A stretch of 64,000 bases of DNA from Mactra quadrangularis (Eukaryota; Mollusca; Bivalvia; Venerida; Mactridae), in contig CM046309.1 in the NCBI GenBank assembly GCA_025267735.1, positions 59,585,319 to 59,649,318 on the forward strand. Reading direction: 5' to 3'. The translations under genes and the position numbers were made by a program. Below the pieces are notes generated by a model. That model ran no database searches and had not been told where the DNA came from. It saw only the letters and a program-made list of their open reading frames with translations. Shown here in pieces: positions 12,801 through 24,076 of this stretch. Numbering within the stretch: position 1 is the stretch's first letter; every line of letters begins with the position of its first letter.

Positions 12801-15095
12801 TTTTGAATGGACATCTGTCTATTTGCAACTTATAACAGTCTACAGACACATTCATAATGCATATATTTGATTTTGCGAAAAGACTTCTGAATAGACTTTT
12901 GAATGGACAGCTCTCTATTCGAAAATCTATAATAGACTTCTGGATCATTATGGACGCATTTACCAGATTTTGCGAATAGACTTCTGAATAGACTTTTGAA
13001 TGGACATCTGTCTATTTGCAACTTATAACAGTCTACAGACACATTCATAATGCATATATATGATTTTTGCGAAAAGACTTCTGAATAGACTTTTGAATGG
13101 ACTTCTGTCTATTTGCAACTTTATAACAGTCTACAGACACATTCATAATGCATATATATGATTTTGCGAAAAGACTTCTGAATAGACTTTTGAATGGACA
13201 GCTCTCTATTCGAAAATCTTTAATAGACTTCTGGATCATTATGGACGCATTTACCAGATTTTGTGAATAGACTTCTGAATAGACATTTGAATGGGCATCT
13301 GTCTGTTTGCAACTTTATAACAGTCTACAGACACATTCATAATGCATATATATGATTTTTGCGAAAAGACTTTTGAATAGTTTTTTGAATGGACATCTGT
13401 CTATTTGCAACTTTATAACAGTCTACAAACACATTCATAATGCATATATATGATTTTTGCGAAAAGACTTCTGAAAAGACTTTTGAATGGACAGCTCTCT
13501 ATTCGAAAATCTATAATAGACTTCTGGATCATTATGGACGCATTTACCAGATTTTGCGAATAGACTTCTGAATAGACTTTTGAATGGACATCTGTCCATT
13601 TGCAACTTATAACAGTCTACCGTCACATTCATAATGCATATATATGATTTTTGCGAAAAGACTTCTGAATAGACTTTTGAATGGACATCTGTCTATTTGC
13701 ATCTTTATAACAGTCTACAGACACATTCATAATGCATATATATGATTTTTGCGAAAAGACTTCTGAAAAGACTTTTGAATGGACATCTGTCTATTTGCAA
13801 CTTTATAACAGTCTACAGACACATTCATAATGCATATATATGATTTTTGCGAAAAGACTTCTGAATAGACTTTTGAATGGACATCTGTCCATTTGCAACT
13901 TTATAACAGTCTACAGACACATTCATAATGCATATATATGATTTTTGCGAAAAGACTTCTGAATAGACTTTTGAATGGACATCTGTCTATTTGCAACTTT
14001 ATTACAGTCTACAGACACATTCATAATGCATATATTTGATTTTGCGAATAAACTTCTGAAAAGACTTTTGAATGGACAGCTCTCTTTTTGAAACTCTATA
14101 ATAGACTTCTAACACATTCTGAACGCATTTACCGATTTTTTCGAATAGACTTCTGAATAGACTTTGAATGGACATCTTTCTATTCGCTACTTTATATTAG
14201 AATTCAGCCACATTCTAAATGCATATGCATATGATGTTGCGAATAGACTTCTGAATAGACTTTTGAATGGACAGCTCTCTATTCGAACTCTATAATAGAA
14301 TAGACTTCTGAATAGACATTTAAATGGACATCTGTCTATTTGCAATTTTTAAATAGACTACAGACACATTCTTTAAGCATATATATGATTTTGCGAATAG
14401 ACTTCTGAATAAACTTTTGAATGGACAGCTCTCTATTTGTAAATCTAAAATAGACTTCTGACTCATTCCAATCGCATTCATCAGATTTTCAAATAGACTT
14501 TTGAATAGACATTTGAATGGATATCTGTCAATTCCAAACTTAATAATAGACTTCAGACACAGTCTTAAAGCACATATATGATTTTGTGAATAGATATCCG
14601 AATAGACTTTTGAATGGACATTTGTCCCTGGCATTTTGGGAATAGACATCTTGCTCATTCAGATTGCATCACTATGTTTTTGCGAATAAACTTCTGAATA
14701 GACTTTTGAATGGACTTTTGTCTCTTTGCGTATTCCACGAGAAGACTTTTAAATCTGTTTGATTGCATTACTGGCTTTTTTCGAAAAGACTTCGGAATAG
14801 ACTTTTGAATGGACATTTGTCTATTTATGTATTCTATGAAAAGACTCAAAAATGTGTTTGATTGCACTAGTGACTTTTTTCGAATAGACTTCTGAATAGA
14901 TTTCCGAATAGACAGCTGTCTTTTCGGCATTTTGTGTACAGATTTTTGTACAGATTTTTGAACTTACCTATATCTATGTATACAGTAAATGCGAATAGAT
15001 TTCTGCATGAATAGACTTCTCAATACATAGCTGTCTATTGAGCGAATAGACTTTTGAATAGAGAATAGACAATAGATAGCTAACTTCACAGACCT
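9896..15095 (-). repeat. Foldback 1 right arm: inverted ~98 bp satellite
   Basis: This is the same satellite as the left arm in reverse orientation (GACTTCTGAATAGACTTTTG, GGACATCTGTC). It carries its own internal duplication: the variant AACTTTATTACAGTC at 11551 recurs at 12136, a 585 bp (6-monomer) offset, with the neighbouring variants repeated too. The 1373 bp copies of the left arm are absent, so the arms have been homogenised separately. The outermost ~230 bp mirror the left terminus. Confidence 0.92.
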
Positions 15096-15689
15096 TCATT
15101 TATGTATCAATGTATCTAAGAACGATATATACATTGAATGATATCATATTTTGACTTTAAGAATAAATGAATCTATAAGAGGGATCAGCCTACATACCTG
15201 ATTAAAGGGAATGGCTTTCTAAGGCGTTTTAACTGGCAAACATATTGATTTTAACATATTGACGTTGAAGAACATGCTGATATGTTCAAACAATAAAACA
15301 TGCATTAATTTTCAATAAAGTACGGAGTCCTAATCATGCCTTTAAAAATGTCGCCGTCGCTTTTGCTGGTCGCAAACGACAATACGAAGTGACATCGCAA
15401 CAATGCTATACGACGAGCGACTAAGTCAAACATTTAATGACGTGCAACAATGAGAAATGAAATCTAATCGTGAAGATGACATTTCAAAATGGCACGAACA
15501 GGATTCCGTAGCCTTTGTTTAGATTATTTATAGAAACACTTTAGTTCTAGCTAAGTTTGTTTGTTTCCCCCTCACTGTCCTGGAACAGGAATTCTGGTTA
15601 CAAATGACCATAACAATATAAGTTGAGTATGAAAATATTTTTATCACATTTATTAAAAAACATATAATATCAAATTTGTTATACTAATT
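15096..15689. other. Unresolved flank with CGACA-rich MITE fragment
   Basis: Most of this stretch is unassigned. At about 15346-15425 a GC-richer patch (GTCGCCGTCGCTTTTGCTGG, then CGACGAGCGACTAAG) resembles the inverted-repeat element at 50244-50389 and is probably a degraded copy. Confidence 0.4.
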
Positions 15690-15905
15690 TATTTTAGCTC
15701 GATTGTGAAACAAGCTCTTACAAGTTAGATTTATCACTTTCGAGTCCGTTTCCTGGTCCCCCAGTTCTGAGCTAGTAGGATAAAGTTTCTTGCTTAAGGA
15801 AACAATGGGGTAGGTTTTAGATGGAATTCAAACCGACGCGGAGCTGGCTATCTAATGATTTCCGGTCCAACGTCGTAACCGCTCGACCACGCCCGATGCA
15901 TGAAC
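15690..15905 (-). mobile_element. tRNA-like SINE, Ser/Leu-type head
   Basis: On the minus strand from about 15896 the sequence GGGCGTGGTCGAGCGGTTA, followed by a B-box-like GGTTTGAATTCC, resembles a class II tRNA head. The tail runs through CTAGCTCAGAACTGGGGGACC to ATCGAGCTAAAATAAATT. A second copy with the same order lies at 53230-53435. No clear target duplication was seen. Confidence 0.6.
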
Positions 15906-16067
15906 TGTCATCTATAATTAACAACGCTCACTTCTATTTTGTTCTATAACTTTTGATACATACTAACTGATAACAACTCGACCGTGTCTTGGTTGTTATC
16001 ATCAACTGTACTTTTCCATTAAAACTTTTTAATTTTCTTCTTCAATGAACATAACAAAATATATTAA

Positions 16068-16414
16068 AGGTACTTGTTCACAGATTTGGTTTATTTTTTC
16101 TTTAATTTCAAAATATACCATTCAGTGTCTGTAATTGTGCCAAAACTTAATTCCTATTATTCTAAGACAAACTGACCTATATATTGCAAAAAATATAAAA
16201 AAAGTATAAAAAAAATGCACTAAATATGTCTATATGTGACATACGGGGTAGAACTTTACTACATGAAACACCGACATATGTAGTTGTATGTCAATTTGCA
16301 CTAATTGAGTCATTATCAGAATACTACTTTCCTGTTTCGAAAAATGTTTCCATACAATGTTGATACATTTAGAAAAAAGTTGATATTTCAGTTGAAATCT
16401 GTGAATGAGTACCT
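16068..16414. mobile_element. piggyBac-type MITE, TTAA target (copy 1)
   Basis: TTAA at 16064-16067 and 16415-16418 flank terminal inverted repeats AGGTACTTGTTCACAGATTT and (complement of the right end) AGGTACTCATTCACAGATTT. No transposase frame is present. Members share internal landmarks ACAAACTGACCTATA, TGACATACGGGGTAG and TTTCCATACAAT. TTAA target choice is typical of piggyBac-like transposons. Confidence 0.85.
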
Positions 16415-16620
16415 TTAACGTGCGTCTAGTTACAGAAAGATTTGATATTCTCATTAAAGCGGCACTTTTATAGATTTCAACTTTTATATTAACTTTTCTT
16501 AAACTTTCAAAATTGTAAAGAACTATTTTGGAAAATCAGTAAGGCAGAGTTCCGATAATGACAATTTTAATTCTTATAAATAAACATACCACAGTAAAAG
16601 ATAGTGATTTCATGTAATAA

Positions 16621-16970
16621 GGGATTTTAGTCAGGTATTTCCCCTTGTAAACACTTCAAATAGGTAGGTCCTATTAGTTGGATTACTCGAATTTTACCCT
16701 TACTTTTAATGTCAACTTGCCAAAATTAATCTTTTTTGTAAATCATTTAATTTGTTTGAAATTCAACCCAAGTATTTTTAGGGTAAAGAACTATCTAAAT
16801 TTAATCACTTCTTTTAATATCTTAATTAACAAGAAGGATAGTAGATGCAATATTTTGCTATCTTTACATAGGACTTCAATGATCAAATCGGAGGATTCCA
16901 ACTGTAAGGACCTACTTACCAATTGGATTGCTTCAGCTTTTATCAGGGAAAGATAACTGACTAAAGTCCC
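16621..16970. mobile_element. Harbinger-like MITE (copy 1), TAA flanks
   Basis: Imperfect terminal inverted repeats GGGATTTTAGTCAGGTATTT and (complement of right end) GGGACTTTAGTCAGTTATCT are flanked by TAA on both sides. A 3 bp TWA duplication is what PIF/Harbinger elements make. Other copies are at 31666, 40669 and 50925. The 92-codon open frame within it is not shared by those copies and is not coding. Confidence 0.75.
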
Positions 16971-18642
16971 TAATTAGTTATACACTTATAAGCCTACACT
17001 ATGTAAGTTACAGTGTAGATCCTTTTAGTTTTTTTTTACTTTTATTTTACTTTTCTTTCAATCTTTAGGTCATTTTGCTTCGAAATATTCAGACATTTTT
17101 TTCTAAACGATGTTCGTCCATCGGTTGTCGATGATGAACATCGATTAGAATTTTTTTTTCTAAACACACTTTCAGAAACTGACGAATAATGCTAGAAACT
17201 AAGTCAACCAAAATATTTTAACTAATAGCTTTAATGCTTGTTTACTAAAATGACTTAGATTTTGATTCATTCACTTTAAACCACTTTCTATTTTTCAAGT
17301 ATCTCATCTGACGCATTAATCCGGAAACTAAGGACTTGTAATTTATGACCTACACGCCCAAGTTGAATAACCGTAGAACCTACTAGAGCGAATATAAACG
17401 ATATGACAACTTTTTGGCGGGAATCTTTTCTCTCAGTCTGTGCCCTGACTGGGAGTCAAATATTCTGAGTCATACCCACTGTATAACGTACGAGAGAAAC
17501 ATGTTTTAATTATGTAACGTAAAATTTGTTGTAATAAATCTAGGGTTGGAAGATTGGAAAACTTGTACTTGTGCATTCTTTTCATAACAAAAGTTACTCT
17601 TTGGTGTTTGGCTATGTGGCGAGTCTTTGCTTTTACTGTTGTTAATCATGGTATGTTTTCACTCTCCTTTTTAAACTATCGTTTGATAATCTTCCATAGA
17701 AAAGGAGTAAAAGTTTCCACAATAATATGAATGTTAAATTTTACGAGAATACGGAGTCCATGAAGTGACATTCACAGCGGAAAAACGAAAATACGACATG
17801 GCGTAAATCAGACACCATAGAAGTCAGAGACGAATATGTAGAATAACTCAGAGATAAAATAATTTAGTTTGAAATTTGCTGCAACTTATCTCAAACTTTA
17901 TGTGTAAGAGTATGCTAGTCTCTTAAGATAAATGATTAAGCGAGGCAGTAAAAGTTAATTATGCATTACGTTTAAACGTAGTAACGTCTAATTTTGTTAA
18001 GATAATAAGAATAATGGTGTATCAAATGTGCATTAAACATTAAAAAAAAGTTTTCAAGGGACCAGGGGTAATTGCTGTAAAGTCGGTGAACATGCGTAAG
18101 CATGAAACTTAGACTATAAAATGTAATTACATTTTTTTTACATTTAGATAATGCTGACTTTTTTAAAGAAAAAAGTACGGAATTTCGAGTCTGATTGTAA
18201 GAGTAGTTTCCCTTTAATAACCTTATTTCGCAATTTTAACAACTAATTAAGTATTCCGATACGATACGATACAATATATGCGATACTGCTTCACGATATA
18301 TCGATTATTGATTGCAGCCTAATTGATTGCATCTGTTTCCTCAAAATTCAAGGGGCCGGGCTAAAACACATAAGCCACCGTTCAGATTCACCCATGATAA
18401 TGTTAAGTTAAAAGTTAATCACGTTGCCTCTGCTGGCAAGTTGAATGTTGATTTAGATGTAAAATGTAAACACTTAGAATATAATTACACTATTAATCAT
18501 GCAGCAGGATGTGGGAGGGCGTTCAGTTGTTGAAACACAGGAAAAAAAACATGTATATCTACATAACATATGGTAACGTTTTTTATACATTTTGCTTGAT
18601 GCAGTAACATTTTGAATTTTCATTGAAGAGCTACATGTTTAA
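16971..18642. other. Unresolved AT-rich sequence
   Basis: No gene found. A small hairpin (CGATGTTC...GAACATCG) lies at about 17106-17143. A patch of ACGATAC repeats at 18255-18310 resembles the patch at about 20445-20510 and is probably a degraded repeat family. A 68-codon open frame at 18327-18533 has no recognisable features. Confidence 0.35.
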
Positions 18643-19242
18643 ATCTACTCGTTTACATATTTTGGTTATGTTTTATAGTTTAAATTGCCTGTCAATGTCT
18701 GTAATTGCTTTAAGAAAATGATTTATAGATATTTCAAGGCAAACTGACCTATAGATTGTAAGAAATATCAAATAAATGGAACAAAAACCGCCCCAAAGCG
18801 TCTATACAAAGTGGTGCTTTTCACAAAAATTCTTACGAAAAAAATCTTCGTAAGTCAAAAGCAAGAAACATTAATAAAGCACTCATTTTTTGGCTTATCA
18901 ATTTTGAATATTATACAAATTGTGTAGAATTGTGTATACCTTTTGAATATCATATCATAGTTATGCTTATTATCTGTCTGACTTTTAAGTGCTAATTATA
19001 TGAAACTGACATACGACGATTTTTTTCGTAAAATTTTTTGTGAAAAGCACCAAAGCTTATATCTAAGAAACCGTGTATTTTTTATTCCTAAAATCACTAG
19101 CTTTTTTACATTTTACATTTGTATGTCGATTTGCACTAAAATTGTCATTATAAGAACACCTTACTGCTTCCAAAATGTTTCCATACAATATTGAGTTTTT
19201 GGCAAATTTGATAACTATGTATAAATCTATGAACGAGCGATT
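18643..19242. mobile_element. Diverged piggyBac-type MITE (copy 2), interrupted
   Basis: TTAA at 18639-18642 and 19243-19246 bracket a degenerate member of the AGGTACT family. Its internal landmarks (CAAACTGACCTATAGATTG; TTTCCATACAATATTGAG) are split by the nested element at 18813-19051. Confidence 0.65.
18813..19051. mobile_element. Nested 239 bp MITE
   Basis: Terminal inverted repeats GGTGCTTTTCACAAAAATTC and (complement of right end) GGTGCTTTTCACAAAAAATT continue inwards as TTACGAAAAAAATC. It has no coding capacity and interrupts the older TTAA element. Confidence 0.8.
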
Positions 19243-19312
19243 TTAACTGTGTTGGTTTCTGATAGATACAAATAGCGAAATGCGTCACAACATAAAATAC
19301 ATTCATTTTTAA

Positions 19313-19648
19313 AGGTACTCATTCACAGATTTCAACTTGAATATCAGATTGTTCTAAAACTATCAAAATTGTATGGAAACATTTTTGGCAGCAGGAAAGT
19401 AGTGTTCTGATAATGACAATTTTAGAGCAAATTGACATACAACTACAAATGATGGTGTTTCATCTACCCCGTATGTCACGGTATAGACCACGTTTTAGTT
19501 CATGTTTGTGACTTTTATTGCATATTTCTTGCAACCTATAGGTCAGTTTGTCTTAAAGCATTAATAATTAATGCATTGACATAATTACAGACACTAAATG
19601 ATATTTAGAAATTATAGAAAAAACAACCAAATCTATGATCTAGAACCT
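19313..19648. mobile_element. piggyBac-type MITE, TTAA target (copy 3)
   Basis: TTAA at 19309-19312 and 19649-19652 flank the family ends AGGTACTCATTCACAGATTT and, at right, AGAACCT. It is inverted relative to copy 1 and has no coding capacity. Confidence 0.82.
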
Positions 19649-19854
19649 TTAACTTTATTAATGTTTATGCTTTAATTACCATGTTGATAATTATGCAAAC
19701 TAAAATGTCAATGTACGATACAACTGAATACACTTTTCATTGTGATGGTTATTTATAGCAATTACATAAACTCCGTTTGTTTCTTCGAAATAATTAACAA
19801 ATTAAGCATGGTATTCAGGGATGTATGCAAATATATGGACTTTAAATAAATCAG

Positions 19855-20103
19855 GGGTAGGACGCGCGCTTAGGGGTCGAGAGGTTCTGGGTTCGAATCC
19901 TACTAGAGGCACTGCTAATTTCCTTGAGCAAGAAATTTACCTGCGATTGCTTCACTCCACCCAGGTGTAAATGGGTATCTGTAAGGGTCATGCACTGTAT
20001 GATGTGGTGTGTGACTCGATGATCGGGGAAGTTAATGTCAAGAGTCGATTGAATAGTGATACTAAAAGTAGACTTAAAACCCTTGCTTTAACTTTAACTT
20101 TAA
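19855..20103 (+). mobile_element. tRNA-like SINE inserted in unit A
   Basis: A perfect B box (GGTTCGAATCC) near 19892 is followed by a body ending in a TTTAACTTTAACTTTAAC tail. Units B and C read straight through the site (AAATCAGACGTACTAAG at 28280 and 36145), so they are empty sites. The A box is weak, suggesting a 5' truncated or aberrant head. No target duplication was evident. Confidence 0.7.
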
Positions 20104-20159
20104 CGTACCAAGTGAGATACATTGAACAAATGCTAAATATACATAAAAGTCAATCAAGG

Positions 20160-20430
20160 TGCATATTTTTCTCCATATAATCATTTAATTGTAAATGTAA
20201 TTCAACTCACATTGGTGCATACATTTATCCCGCTGATTTTTTAAAATATATTTTGATTAATCGTAAGTACAGAAATTATTTGGTAAATATTTAAATCAGT
20301 GGAGTTAATGACCGTGCCAGTACGATTTTAACAGCGGTTGTTGACGCTGTTAAATAAAGGGAGGTAACTCGTACAAAAATACAAACTGGGCAAGCAGCGG
20401 TTGTCGAACTTTATAAAAACTCGACTATAA
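20160..20430. other. Pre-expansion version of the minisatellite locus
   Basis: TATCCCGCTGATTT...CAGTGGAGTTAAT runs here directly into GACCGTGCCAGTACGATTTT. In units B and C the same two flanks are separated by ~190 bp of inserted sequence plus 63 or 105 monomers of the 27 bp repeat. Unit A therefore shows the state before the array. Confidence 0.75.
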
Positions 20431-21473
20431 ACAAAGTAAAGATCCCATGATACGTATCGCGACCCGACGTATCGATATTGTATCGATATATCGCCAGACC
20501 CACTTAAAATGTTTTAGTATTTGTGCAAGTCAGTATGACACCAGCTCTAGTTGTTTACTTAATTTGATCGAAACAATCTCAGCAATACTTCGCTTATACT
20601 TTTATATTTTAGCTCGATTGTAAAATCAAATTCTTACAACTAAGAAGTTTTACTTATTAAAGCCATTATACGTAAACCCCAAGACTGTGTAACTGACACA
20701 GATCATTGATAGATGTTTGATCAAATAAATCGTTAATTTAAAGACACTGGATACAAAAATAATTTTTCATGATTTTATTCAATAACTACTAATTAAATAT
20801 AAAATTAAAATAAAACAATATAACTACAAAATGCTACATAAATGTGATTAAAATAGAAAAAAGTAAATCACGCACGAGACTAAAACTTGGAAGAAAACTA
20901 AAGTACAGTGTTGCCTAGCGATGCTTATAGTTTCTTAGTTCTTCTATCTTTTGAATGACTTTAAAAGTTCAATGTGACTACTTAAAAAGTCCATCCTTTA
21001 TCATCCTTCTACGTTTGTTTGTCTTCTGTTCTGTCCATCACTTTCAATAAACTATTTTAAACACTTTTCATAAGGTAGAGACCCTTTCCTTTTTAAACCA
21101 AGCACATGGGACTTGAAAATCGTCAAATATTCTCGTGTCATTGCAATAACTCGGGTGGTTTTTATAGCTAGATTTTACTGTATTTGTCAATGTATATCTT
21201 AATTATACTGTTTTGGAAATAGTTACGGGTTAGCAAATAACTCTAATTGCTGTTATTTTTTCGTACAGGTAACATGTGAGCATGAGTCACACAGCAAGGT
21301 TTAAACAAAGGTCACAAATATTTACATAGATTATATATAGGTTATATATTGTCATGAATAGTGATATATACTATTAATATTGAACTCGTCCACTCCAAAG
21401 GTAAAACGATAATGCCCACACACCAAGTTAATGATTTAAACATACCACTTTGACATTTTACATTTATTATTAA
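20431..21473. other. Unit A conserved module downstream of gene
   Basis: From about 20755 to 21380 the sequence is conserved in all three units (32395-33340 and 41400-42345). In the gene's orientation it contains a TGAATAAAATC polyadenylation-type signal near 20772. It could be the distal 3' UTR of the CaaX gene, but no splice or coding signal decides this. The short frames in it are not kept in the other units. Confidence 0.4.
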
Positions 21474-21819
21474 AGGTACTCATTCACATATTTCAACTAA
21501 GAGATCAACATTTTCTGAAACTATCAAAATTGTATGAAAACATTTTTGAAGCAGAAAAATTAGTGATTTGAGAACGACAATTTTAGTGCAAATTGACATA
21601 CAAATACAAATGATGGTGTTTAAAGAAGTAATAATCTACCCCGTATGTAACGACAAAGACACTTTTAGTGCATTTTTCTGACTTTTAGATTATATTTCTT
21701 GCAATCTTTAGGTCAGTTTTTCCTAAAACATTAAGACATAATTTTTTGACAAAATTACAGACACTGAATGGTATTTTGAAAATATAGAAAAATTTAACCA
21801 AATCTGTGAAGTAGTACGT
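21474..21819. mobile_element. piggyBac-type MITE, TTAA target (unit A)
   Basis: It is flanked by TTAA at 21470-21473 and 21820-21823, with ends AGGTACTCATTCACATATTT and AGTACGT. The same insertion is present in units B and C, so it predates the duplication. Confidence 0.85.
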
Positions 21820-22396
21820 TTAATGTACATTAATAAGAATGTGAATTGTTATAAAGTAATACATGCCAATAAAATAATCTTGGACTAACAAAACAATTGA
21901 CTTGGCATGTGTACCCCATATTGTTTATAATAGAACCGTCCATGTTTAAATTGCATAGTCCCTTTGTTTACACGAATGAATAGAACATTGTTTAATAAAA
22001 AAATGTACATGTAAAATAATAATAAATTATTTTCAACGATTTTTTTAAAAGCACCCGAGTTAGTTTGTATATCACGCAGAATAAAATAGTAAGTTTGCTA
22101 AGAAGTTGGAATTTTTTAGCTTTGCACAATTTTGAATGAGAGCATGCAGTTTTAAGTGTTCCGAGAGTTATTTCCTGACAATTTGTAAAGCATAAAAAAG
22201 AGATTCACAGGGCTCAACATTAAAGGCCGTCCTATTGCCCCTGAAAACCTATACTTGGGTTCGAGAAACCTGTTACTGCAATTAAAGATGAGGTTCGAGC
22301 AAGTTGAAAATACAGCTACCTGTCCATTTGAGCTCATAGTTTAAACATTAATGTCGAACCCTGGACTCGGGCCTCCCTTCATTCGTGAAGAGAACA
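21820..22396. other. Unit A 3' flank of CaaX gene
   Basis: This is sequence shared with units B and C. An imperfect hairpin (ACATGCCAA...TTGGCATGT) lies at about 21866-21912. A 61-codon minus-strand frame at 22152-22337 is kept in unit C but broken in unit B. It reads as noncoding downstream DNA or 3' UTR. Confidence 0.4.
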
Positions 22397-22861
22397 TTAC
22401 AAAATGGCACACTTGCCGCTGGAGCTTGATGAACTACATTTAACCCCCATCTTTTCATTTATATATCTCTCAACAAGGGCCGCAACTCCTGCTGGTGTGT
22501 TGATTAAATATCCACCATGATTTTTAAACCAATCTGATCCTTCACATAATGCATTATACACAACGTCAGAACAATTTAATTTTGTTAAATCCCACCCTGG
22601 ATTATTTTTGGAGAAACTAAGCCACCATTGTACAATCTTCGAAACGTCAAGATCTTCAACTAATAATATTTTTGTTGGGTGTCCCATTTGCTTCATCTCA
22701 TCGAAACAGTTTTGATACACTGTCCCTGATGCTTTATAAAACTGTTTTTCACCTTTCGGTCTTGGCCAGAAACTAATATACATTTTATTGGGTAACTCCA
22801 TAGCGATATGTCCAGGTGAGTACCACCTCTTCCACAAATAAACTTTACAGAACTGGTCCAT
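22397..22861 (-). CDS. CaaX-tailed permuted papain-like protein (copy A)
   Basis: This is an intact 154-residue frame. I start at the ATG (22861) opening MDQFCKVYLW because it is the only in-frame ATG conserved in all three copies. The frame stays open upstream, so a 5' exon is possible. Signature: PGHIAMEL with His18, YISFWP 10-15 residues later, and LNCSDVVYNAL with Asn96-Cys97. The order His then Asn-Cys, with this spacing, resembles permuted NlpC/P60-like enzymes (LRAT, H-rev107 phospholipase/acyltransferases, bacterial YiiX-like). The position 12 residues after the His, a second His in H-rev107 proteins, is Ser30 here. The C-terminus is a Ser run, GK and CAIL, a CaaX box of the geranylgeranyl type (X = Leu), with a second Cys (142) upstream that might be acylated. 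No signal peptide or membrane span is visible. I infer a cytosolic, prenyl-anchored hydrolase or acyltransferase, substrate unknown. Family placement is by motif only. Confidence 0.8.
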   Translation of the reverse strand: MDQFCKVYLWKRWYSPGHIAMELPNKMYISFWPRPKGEKQFYKASGTVYQNCFDEMKQMGHPTKILLVEDLDVSKIVQWWLSFSKNNPGWDLTKLNCSDVVYNALCEGSDWFKNHGGYLINTPAGVAALVERYINEKMGVKCSSSSSSGKCAIL

Positions 22862-24076
22862 TCCTATTTCTTCCAATGTTACAAAGACTTTATATATGTT
22901 GAATACCAGGTATATGCTACACTTTAAAATTTACAAAATTCAACGACTATTTCAGCTTTCTTGCTTACAATTTGTCAATATTTAAAAATTCCTCCCTGAA
23001 TTTACAAATATCAAACTTTCTCAAACGTGTATTTATAGGCTTTTTGCTTTCAATTTGTTCATGTTTCGACCGACCTCTGTCTACGATTTGACCGACCTGG
23101 CTACGTTTTACTTGTCTATAATTTTTTAATTGTCTTCGTTTTTACTTGTCTATAATTTTTTAATTGTCTACGTTTTACTTGTCTACGTTTTGACTTGTCT
23201 ACGTTTTATATATTCTACATTTTCACTTTTCTGTGATAACAAAACTACTTATAATTAGGTCTTAAATTCCAATCTAAGAATTAAGACGTTTAAGTAAAAC
23301 TTCCTCTAAAACACCGTAGTACACTCACTTGCATTAAAATACACTTTAAAATCATTGTATTTGCTGAAGTAACAGTCTCTGCATAAATTATAAAATTGAG
23401 TCTTTCACTATGTAGAGAAAACACTTATAAAAAACAACGCACATACAAAAACCCAAATTATAGGAATTCCTAAATACAGTCAAAACTGCCTTAGCGACCC
23501 ACTGAATTAAACGACTCCCTGTCTTATGTGACCGTATTTGAGACCGCCCAACATAAATGCCTATATAAAGTCCTTGTATCAAGCGACACACTGTCTGACG
23601 CGACTAACGACCTTACTTTATCAGTCCAATACCGATAATATCTATTTATAGTAACAGAATTGTAAAACGGCTGAATAGACGATAATCTAGACGAGCGACC
23701 GAACAATTGTCTTACTTATTTTAATTTTTGGTTGACGTGATACATTTAACTGTTTTCAAACCCTCTGTCAATTAAGAGTTTAGAGTTAACTAAAGTTTAA
23801 TTTAACAAAACAAATTACACGAACTTTAATGTAATAGTTCACAATTATGCTGAGACAAAATCAACGCAAGTGAAGTAAAGTAGAATTTGTAGACCTACTA
23901 CACATTACATGAATTTGTTACAATATCTTAACAAATTGATTCATCACATAATTAATACCATTTCATAAAATCAACATTTATAGAGATAATAAAGATAATC
24001 TACTCATCATGTGTACAAATACCATCGTTGAGTTGTGTTTCTTGTTTTAAGGCGATGTATAAATATGGGACATTTA
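22862..24076. other. Unit A 5' flank of CaaX gene with VNTR
   Basis: A TATATAAA sequence lies at about 22890-22897 in gene orientation but is not kept in units B and C. At 23100-23225 a degenerate (A)CTTGTCTACGTTTT repeat occurs about six times. At about 23470-23640 unit A has an extra segment (CAGTCAAAACTGCCTTAGCG) absent from unit C. Its sequence style recalls pogo/Tigger transposon ends. Confidence 0.45.

Larger units (their letters stand above)
1956..15095. mobile_element. Giant foldback element 1, 13.1 kb
   Basis: The sequence starting AGGTCTGTGAAGTTAGCTAT at 1956 is mirrored exactly at 15095 reading leftwards. The match continues for at least ~230 bp with few differences, through landmarks such as GCATTTACTGTATACATAG and CAAAATGCCGAAAAGACAGC. 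Inside these ends each arm is a tandem array of the same ~98 bp satellite, forward at left and reverse at right, around a loop at about 8676-9895. Long terminal inverted repeats built of tandem subrepeats are the hallmark of foldback elements (Drosophila FB, Galileo, sea urchin TU). I found no transposase and no clean target-site duplication: TTTAT abuts the left end and occurs 3 bp beyond the right end. A large satellite palindrome formed by inversion, or an assembly mis-join, remain alternatives. Confidence 0.75.

Noticed and set aside
2479..14930. Dozens of 60-112 codon frames in the 98 bp satellite
   Set aside because: They recur identically with the satellite period on both strands and have no gene-like features.
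22152..22337. 61-codon minus-strand frame downstream of CaaX gene A
   Set aside because: It is kept in unit C because the flank is nearly identical there, but it is frameshifted and stopped in unit B, so it is not conserved as protein.
22862..22876. Upstream start at a TTG codon for the CaaX proteins
   Set aside because: TTG is not a normal start in animal nuclear genes. The conserved ATG five codons later is preferred, with the proviso that a 5' exon may exist.
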